A DNA stretch of 64,000 nt from DASSQJ01 sp963730165 (lineage in GTDB: Bacteria > Actinomycetota > Actinomycetes > Actinomycetales > Dermatophilaceae), in assembly GCA_963730165.1 (NCBI GenBank), contig CAVSQS010000001.1, positions 558,001 to 622,000 of the forward strand, written 5' to 3'. Position 1 is the stretch's first letter, and each line of letters opens with the position of its first letter. The position numbers and the translations under genes are program-made. This document shows, in pieces, positions 58,460-64,000 of this stretch. Under the pieces are notes generated by a model. The model did no database searches, was not told the DNA's origin, and saw only the letters and a program-made list of their open reading frames with translations.

Positions 58460-60622
58460 CTACCTTCTGTCGTGGGAGACCCCGTTGCGCAGCAGGGTGG
58501 GGTCCTTCAGCGCCTCTGCGGGGTCCACCTCGAGGGTGAGCCGGGGTGGCTTGCTGCCGGTCGGGGGGATCTTCAGCTCCTGGAGGGCGTAGGTCATCAC
58601 GTCCTTGAACACCGGCCCCGAGACGTACCCGCCGAAGTACGGGTACACCGGCTGCTGGATGACGACGGCGACGACGATCTGCGGGTCGTCGGCCGGGGCG
58701 TAGCCGATGAAGCTCGCCGTGAAGCCGTTGTACTTGCCGACGCGGTCGTCGTAGTAGTCGGCGGTGCCCGTCTTGCCGGCGATGCGGTAGCCGGGGATCT
58801 GGGCCTCCTCGGCGGTGCCGTCGGGACCGACGACGCCCTCGAGCATCTTGCCGAGGTCGGAGGCGGTGCGCTCGGACACCACGCGGGTCCTCGTCGACGC
58901 GGGCATGACGTCGCGGGACCCGTCCGCGTGGCTGACCGAGTCGACGAGCCGGGGCGCGACGCGCACCCCGCCGTTGGCGATCGTCTGGAACACCGAGGCC
59001 GCCTGCACCGCGGTGACCGAGATGCCCTGGCCGAAGGCGACGGTCGCCTGCTTGGTCCCGCTCCAGGTCTTCGACGGGGGCAGCAGGCCCGCCGACTCAC
59101 CGGGGTAGCCGGTGCCGGAGGTCGAGCCCAGCCCGAACTTGCGGAAGTAGGACTCCAGCGTCGACGGCTTGAGGGTCTCGCTGACGAGGATGGTCCCGAT
59201 GTTGCTCGACTCGGCCAGGGTGCCCGCGACCGTGCGGTAGAGCGTCGGGTGCTCGTGGCTGTCCTTGAAGTTGGCGTCGTAGCGCTGGAGCCGGTTGGGG
59301 ATGACCACGGGGGTCGACGGGGTGACCGTCTTCTTCTCCAGGGCCGCCGCCATCGTCATGATCTTGGCCGTCGACCCCGGCTCGAAGACGTCGGAGAAGG
59401 CCTTGTTGTCGAGGGCCACCCCGGGCTTGCCGACGTCGGTGTTGGGGTTGAAGGTCGGGTAGGAGGCGACGCTGAGGAGGTCGCCCGTCCGCACATCCAT
59501 GATCACCGCGTACCCGGACTTGGCCTTGGTCTCCTTGATCCGCTGCGCCAGGGCGTTCTGCGCGTACCACTGGAGCGAGGGGTTGATCGTCAGGGTGACG
59601 TTCTCACCGGCGACGGCCGGGGTCAGGGTGCTCAGCCCGCTCGGGATGGCGGTCCCGTCCCGGCCCACCTCGTAGGTCTGCTTCCCCGGTGTGCCGTGGA
59701 GGTCCTTGTCCATCATCAGCTCGACGCCCCCGCCGGGGGTGCCGTCGTCGGTGACGTAGCCGACGAGCGCAGCGGTCGTCGTGCCCTGCGGGTAGACCCG
59801 CTCGGTCCGCGTCTCGCGGCGGTCGCGGTAGATGCCGGGGATGCCGAGGTCGGAGATCTTGTTCCACGCCAGGGGCGTGACGTCCTTGCTGAGGATCCGG
59901 TACCGGCTCGTGCCGCTCAGCTGCTCGACGAGGTCACCGACGGTCATGCCGAGGTACGGCGCGAGCTTCTCGGCAGCGGCCTGCACGGCCGCGGGCGTGG
60001 TCGCCGGGTCACAGGCGTTGCGGCCGGTCTCGTAGGTGCACACCGCGGTCTGGTCGGCCACGACGACCTCGCGCACCACGCTGGAGGCCAGGACGGTCCC
60101 GTCGGCGGCGAGGATCTGGCCGCGCCCGGCCGGGATGATCTGGGTCGCGACCCGCTGGTCGAGCGCCTCCTGCGCGACAGCCTGGGCGTCGAGCCCCTGG
60201 ATGCGGACGAGCTGGGCGGCGAAGACGCTGAGGACGAAGACGGTGGCGATGACGAGGATGCGCATCCGCCGCCGGGTCGAGGCCGCGGGGCGTGGTGCCG
60301 GCTGACGGCGGGGCCGGGAGGGGCGCGGGGGCCCACCACCGCGGCCTCCGCCGCGTCCTGCCCTCGCCGGCTCGGGCCGGGTGGCGCCGCGGCCGGTGGG
60401 GGCGCTGCGCCGGCCTGCCGGCCGCGGGGCGGCGGAGCCCGGGCGGGCGCGACGCGCCGAGGCGCCACGCGCGGTGCCGGAACGGCCCGCCGCCGGGCGC
60501 GGTGACGTCGCACGCCCGCTCGCCGTGGAGCGCGTTGCCGAGGAACGCGTTGCGGAGGAACGGGTCGTCGACCCGCCGCGAGGGCGCCCGCCGGCCGGGG
60601 GTGGGGGTGGGGGTGGGGTCAC
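58460..60622 (-). CDS. ftsI: Septal transpeptidase FtsI (PBP3)
   Basis: The protein has 720 residues from the GTG at 60622. A very Arg/Pro/Ser/Gly-rich cytoplasmic tail of about 118 residues precedes one transmembrane helix (ILVIATVFVLSVFAAQLV, about 122-139). The PBP dimerisation domain (about 155-330) and the transpeptidase domain follow, with Ser417-Thr-Ala-Lys420, Ser472-Ser-Asn474 and Lys617-Thr-Gly-Thr620. It crosslinks septal peptidoglycan with FtsW. The C-terminus lacks PASTA domains. Confidence 0.97.
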   Translation of the reverse strand: MTPPPPPPPAGGRPRGGSTTRSSATRSSATRSTASGRATSPRPAAGRSGTARGASARRARPGSAAPRPAGRRSAPTGRGATRPEPARAGRGGGRGGGPPRPSRPRRQPAPRPAASTRRRMRILVIATVFVLSVFAAQLVRIQGLDAQAVAQEALDQRVATQIIPAGRGQILAADGTVLASSVVREVVVADQTAVCTYETGRNACDPATTPAAVQAAAEKLAPYLGMTVGDLVEQLSGTSRYRILSKDVTPLAWNKISDLGIPGIYRDRRETRTERVYPQGTTTAALVGYVTDDGTPGGGVELMMDKDLHGTPGKQTYEVGRDGTAIPSGLSTLTPAVAGENVTLTINPSLQWYAQNALAQRIKETKAKSGYAVIMDVRTGDLLSVASYPTFNPNTDVGKPGVALDNKAFSDVFEPGSTAKIMTMAAALEKKTVTPSTPVVIPNRLQRYDANFKDSHEHPTLYRTVAGTLAESSNIGTILVSETLKPSTLESYFRKFGLGSTSGTGYPGESAGLLPPSKTWSGTKQATVAFGQGISVTAVQAASVFQTIANGGVRVAPRLVDSVSHADGSRDVMPASTRTRVVSERTASDLGKMLEGVVGPDGTAEEAQIPGYRIAGKTGTADYYDDRVGKYNGFTASFIGYAPADDPQIVVAVVIQQPVYPYFGGYVSGPVFKDVMTYALQELKIPPTGSKPPRLTLEVDPAEALKDPTLLRNGVSHDRR

Positions 60623-60643
60623 GGTCGCGAGTCCTCGCCGGCG

Positions 60644-61219
60644 TCAGTGGCCGGAGCCGGTCGTCGGGGAGGGTGTGGCGGTGCGCTTCGGCGGAGCCTT
60701 CGTGGCTGGGCTCGCGCTCGGCGTGTTACCCGCCTTCGCTGCGGCCGCGCTCGCGGTCGGGTGGCTCGTCACCGGCACCTTCCTCGGGGCGGCCTGGGTC
60801 TCGGTGACCACGCTAAAGCGCTCGTCCGCGGTGGCGGCGGTCGCCACGCCGAGCACCTTGCCGTCCGACAGGCGCAGGAAGGCCGGCGTCTTGGCCGGGA
60901 CCATGCCGAGCGCCCGGGCCTTGCGGGCCAGCGGGCCCGGACCCGAGACGGCGTCCAGGGAGTGCTCGAGGTCGTCCTGCCGGTCGGTGAGGGCGTCGGA
61001 CTGGCGCTGCAGGTCCCGGATGGTGAACGAGCCCTTCGCCATGGCCGTGTTGAGGACGAGGACGCCGACGAACCCCCCGAGGAGCAGGAGGACGCACAGG
61101 CCGAGGAAGAGCCCGTTGCCCTCGGCGGCGGGCGGCGCGACGACCCGCAGCCGGCGCGGCGGCGCCGGTCGGCGCGCACCGGCGCGCGCGGTGGACCGGG
61201 CGGTGGCGGTCTGCGTCAT
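60644..61219 (-). CDS. ftsL: FtsL-type bitopic division protein
   Basis: The protein has 191 residues from the ATG at 61219, with GGAG upstream and ATGA overlap with rsmH. A basic N-terminus precedes one helix (GLFLGLCVLLLLGGFVGVLVL, about 37-57). A short coiled coil follows (FTIRDLQRQSDALTDRQDDLEHSLDAV), then a GPLARKARALGMVPAKTPAFLRL segment typical of actinobacterial FtsL/FtsB-like proteins and an Ala/Lys/Pro/Thr tail. Its position between rsmH and ftsI is diagnostic; the sequence itself is weakly conserved. Confidence 0.88.
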   Translation of the reverse strand: MTQTATARSTARAGARRPAPPRRLRVVAPPAAEGNGLFLGLCVLLLLGGFVGVLVLNTAMAKGSFTIRDLQRQSDALTDRQDDLEHSLDAVSGPGPLARKARALGMVPAKTPAFLRLSDGKVLGVATAATADERFSVVTETQAAPRKVPVTSHPTASAAAAKAGNTPSASPATKAPPKRTATPSPTTGSGH

Positions 61220-62193
61220 CCGGGGACTCCGTTCGTGACGAGGCGTTCGGCCGCCCGCAGGCGGGCCGAGGCGGACCGGGGGTTGGTGTGCTGCTCCGCG
61301 TCGGAGGGCACCTCGGCCCCGCGGGTGAGGAGGCGCAGGTACGGCCCGTGCTCGGGGAGCTCGACCGGAAGGCCCGGCGGGGTACGGCTGCGGGCCCCCT
61401 CGGCGAGAGCCCGCTTGGCGATCCGGTCCTCGAGCGAGTGGTAGCTGAGGACGACGATGCGCCCCCCCGGCTCGAGCACCTCGATGGCGGCCTCGACGGC
61501 CTCGCTCCACACGTCGAGCTCCGCGTTGACCTCGATGCGCAGGGCCTGGAAGGTGCGTTTGGCCGGGTGCCCCCCCGTCCGCCGGGCGGCGGCGGGGACC
61601 GCGTCGCGGACGACCTCGACGAGCCGGGCCGAGGTCGTGAAGGGCTCCTTCTCGCGCTCCCTGACGATCGCCGAGGCGATCCGCCCCGCGAAGCGCTCCT
61701 CGCCGTACGTGCGCAGGATCCGGGCGAGGTCACCGCGGGAGTAGGTGTTGAGGACCTCTGCCGCGGTCGTGCCGCGGGTCTGGTCCATCCGCATGTCGAG
61801 CGGGGCGTCGTGGCGGTAGGCGAAGCCCCGGTCGGCCTCGTCGAGCTGGAGGGAGGAGACCCCGAGGTCGAAGAGGATGCCGCGTGCGGTGCCCTCCGCC
61901 TCGCGGGCCAGCACCTCGGCCACCTCGTCGTAGACGGCGTGGACACCGGTGAACCGGTCGCCGAACGGAGCGAGGCGTCGACGGGCCAGGGCCAGGGCCT
62001 CGGTGTCGCGGTCGAGGCCGATGACGCGGGCGCCGGGGCAGCGGGTCAGCAGGGCCTCCGTGTGGCCGCCGAGGCCGAGCGTGGCATCGACACACACCGC
62101 GCCCTCGTCCTGCAGCGCCGGCGCGAGCAGCTCGACGACGCGCTCGAGCATGACCGGCACGTGCCGGTCATGGGCGTCGGCGCGCTCGGGCAT
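61216..62193 (-). CDS. rsmH: 16S rRNA (cytosine-1402-N4) methyltransferase RsmH
   Basis: The protein has 325 residues from the ATG at 62193, behind GAGGAG. It begins DRHVPVMLERVVELL. The SAM site is VDATLGLGGHTEALL, and GLDRDTEALALA, FDLGVSSLQLDEADRGF, RTFQALRIEVNAEL and VLSYHSLEDRIAKRAL follow. It methylates C1402 in the ribosomal P site. It opens the main wall cluster after mraZ and is separated from it by 188 bases. Confidence 0.97.
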   Translation of the reverse strand: MPERADAHDRHVPVMLERVVELLAPALQDEGAVCVDATLGLGGHTEALLTRCPGARVIGLDRDTEALALARRRLAPFGDRFTGVHAVYDEVAEVLAREAEGTARGILFDLGVSSLQLDEADRGFAYRHDAPLDMRMDQTRGTTAAEVLNTYSRGDLARILRTYGEERFAGRIASAIVREREKEPFTTSARLVEVVRDAVPAAARRTGGHPAKRTFQALRIEVNAELDVWSEAVEAAIEVLEPGGRIVVLSYHSLEDRIAKRALAEGARSRTPPGLPVELPEHGPYLRLLTRGAEVPSDAEQHTNPRSASARLRAAERLVTNGVPG

Positions 62194-62381
62194 CGGTCTC
62201 CTCCTGCGTCGTGGCCCGAGGGCCGGGGGACGGGGTTCGGGGTGGTACCCGGCTGCGGGTCCCCATCCGATCCGTGCCCGGCGCGGGGGAAGACGCGTCG
62301 GGAGACGGTTCGGCTGGAGGCCGGCGGTCGGGTCGGGTGCGGGTCGGCGGCGGTCGGCGGTCGTGGGGGCGGGTGTCCGGG
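62194..62381 (-). other. Untranslated gap/leader between mraZ and rsmH
   Basis: The gap is 188 bases, C-rich on the transcribed strand, with only small hairpins (for example ACCCG/CGGGT at 62247-62260). No open frame is evident. Actinobacteria often carry a structured mraW leader RNA upstream of this gene; I cannot confirm one here by eye. Confidence 0.3.
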
Positions 62382-62825
62382 TCAGAGGCCGGGCACCACC
62401 TCCTCGGTGCCCGCGGAGTAGGCCGAGTAGGCCGGCATGACCTCGGCCAGGTAGGCCTCCCAGCGCGCGGTGTCCCACACCTCGAGCCGGGTGCCGTTGC
62501 CGATGACCGTGCAGTCCTTGTCGAGGCCGGCGTAGGCGCGCAGCGGCGCAGGCACCGTGACCCGGCCCTGCTTGTCGGGGGTGTCGGGGTGGGCGCTGGC
62601 CCGGAAGACCCGGACGAAGTCACGGACCTGCTTGCTCGAGGTCGAGGCCGACTGCATCTGGGCCGAGATCCGGTGGAACTCGGCCGTGGGGAAGACGTAG
62701 AGGCAGCCCTCCTGGCCCGTGGTGACGACGAGGCCGTCGGCGAGCGCGCCGCGGAAGCGGGCCGGGAGGAAGAGCCGGCCCTTGTCGTCGAGCCGGGGCG
62801 TGTGGGTGCCGAGGAACTCCTCCAC
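62382..62825 (-). CDS. mraZ: Transcriptional regulator MraZ
   Basis: The protein has 147 residues from the GTG at 62825, behind GAGGAGG. It has two SpoVT/AbrB-like swapped-hairpin repeats, each with the DxxGR core: LDDKGRLFLPARFRGAL and PDKQGRVTVPAPLRAYAGL. MraZ forms a ring that binds tandem TGGGN-type repeats upstream of its own operon and represses the division and wall cluster. Matching repeats lie 48-62 bases upstream. The C-terminal ten residues are variable. Confidence 0.96.
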   Translation of the reverse strand: MEEFLGTHTPRLDDKGRLFLPARFRGALADGLVVTTGQEGCLYVFPTAEFHRISAQMQSASTSSKQVRDFVRVFRASAHPDTPDKQGRVTVPAPLRAYAGLDKDCTVIGNGTRLEVWDTARWEAYLAEVMPAYSAYSAGTEEVVPGL

Positions 62826-62872
62826 GGCGCCACCTCCTCGACCCTGACCGACATCCCTGCTGCACCGGTTTC

Positions 62873-62887
62873 CCCCACATTACTCCA
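62873..62887 (-). promoter_or_regulatory. MraZ box pair before mraZ
   Basis: On the minus strand the sequence reads TGGAG-N5-TGGGG (62887 down to 62873), two MraZ-type repeats with the ten-base period the ring-shaped regulator needs. They sit 48-62 bases before the mraZ start, as expected for autorepression. Confidence 0.75.
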
Positions 62888-62893
62888 CTAATT

Positions 62894-62920
62894 GCCATAT
62901 CTGGCTCGATTTCGCCATAT
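62894..62920. repeat. Direct repeat GCCATAT spaced 20 bases
   Basis: GCCATAT occurs at 62894-62900 and 62914-62920, two helix turns apart, in an AT-rich patch between the two oppositely directed MraZ box pairs. It may be part of the mraZ promoter or a second regulator site. Confidence 0.45.
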
Positions 62921-62960
62921 GTGTCTGCATGATTCCGATGTCTATCCAGTTCACAGCGGG

Positions 62961-62975
62961 TGGAGCAAAGTGGGG
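62961..62975 (+). promoter_or_regulatory. Second MraZ-box-like pair, opposite orientation
   Basis: On the plus strand TGGAG-N5-TGGGG (62961-62975) repeats the mraZ box with the same period but points towards the MoxR gene. It lies 331 bases before that gene, so its target is uncertain. Confidence 0.55.
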
Positions 62976-63305
62976 CAGATACTCGAACAGCAGCCCTGCT
63001 CGACCCCGAACGGGGCCGTGGTACTCCGGAGTCGGGCATTCCCCGGGGGTCCGGGGGACCCCAGGAGGGGGCCGGTGGAGCGTGGTGGGAGGTGACGGTG
63101 GGGCGCGGTGGAGAGGGTTCGGCCGCGCCACCGGTGGCGCGCCCCCGGGACGCGGTCCGGCCGCGGCGGGCGGGGGCGAAGATGTCGAATCCGGGGCCTT
63201 TGCCCCCGGCCCCTCCCCTTCCCCACGCGCGTGGGGCAAGATCGAGGGCACGGCGAGCCCCCACCGATCGTTGGGGGCGTAAGGCCACCGACGAAGGGAC
63301 CTCCC
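62976..63305. other. Gap upstream of the moxR-type gene
   Basis: No gene is evident. It contains GGGGTCC-GGG-GGACCCC (63046-63062) and a perfect 16-base palindrome, CCCCACGCGCGTGGGG (63221-63236), 70 bases before the next gene, which is a candidate operator. No clear -10/-35 pair is visible. Confidence 0.4.

Positions 63306-64000
<695 letters not shown>

Overview
The window is high-GC DNA (roughly 70% G+C by eye) with dense genes, many GTG and TTG starts, 4-base stop/start overlaps and near-exclusive G/C third positions. Gene content and order point to an actinobacterium of the order Micrococcales, most like the Intrasporangiaceae (Janibacter/Knoellia/Terrabacter type); the genus is inference only. 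I saw no rRNA, tRNA, CRISPR array, transposase, integrase or phage gene.

Layout. 0.1-2.2 kb: an RDD membrane protein divergent from glnA, with a textbook GlnR double box between them. 2.5-12.2 kb: a loosely packed accessory stretch (M20 peptidase, small membrane protein, TetR regulator with glycosyltransferase, a double-PAS protein, a frameshifted SGNH lipoprotein, DUF309 protein, cyclopropane-fatty-acid-synthase-type methyltransferase) with gene remnants and the longest gaps.

12.3-26.5 kb: a catabolic island, almost all on the minus strand. It holds a fused TPP-dependent E1, a lipoyl E2, an XRE-cupin regulator, a ribose-type (CUT2) ABC importer, a creatinase-like M24 protein with an altered metal site, an SDR dehydrogenase and an aldehyde dehydrogenase. 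A divergent VOC-protein/GntR pair faces it across an intergenic region with two copies of the palindrome ATGGATCCAT. The parts fit import, C-N or similar hydrolysis, alcohol oxidation, acyloin-type cleavage to acyl-CoA plus aldehyde, and aldehyde oxidation. The substrate cannot be read from the sequence, and this is the best candidate for an undescribed pathway.

26.6-36.3 kb: thioesterase, Hsp20 with a HAIR-like operator, class II aldolase, a SatD/membrane-protein pair with a leaderless promoter inside a paired operator, mtnA, a tandem universal stress protein, oligopeptidase B and a secreted 5'-nucleotidase. MtnA plus the class II aldolase suggests 5'-deoxynucleoside salvage.

36.5-62.8 kb: core genome on the minus strand. 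In transcription order it runs mraZ, rsmH, ftsL, ftsI, murE, murF, mraY, murD, ftsW, murG, murC, ftsQ, ftsZ, terminator, pgeF, yggS, sepF, yggT, divIVA, terminator, a DksA/TraR protein with a histone-H1-like tail, lspA, rluD-type synthase and dnaE. This is the classic actinobacterial division and cell wall cluster. 62.8-64 kb: a regulatory region with MraZ-box-like repeats facing both ways, then the start of a MoxR-type AAA ATPase cut off by the window edge.
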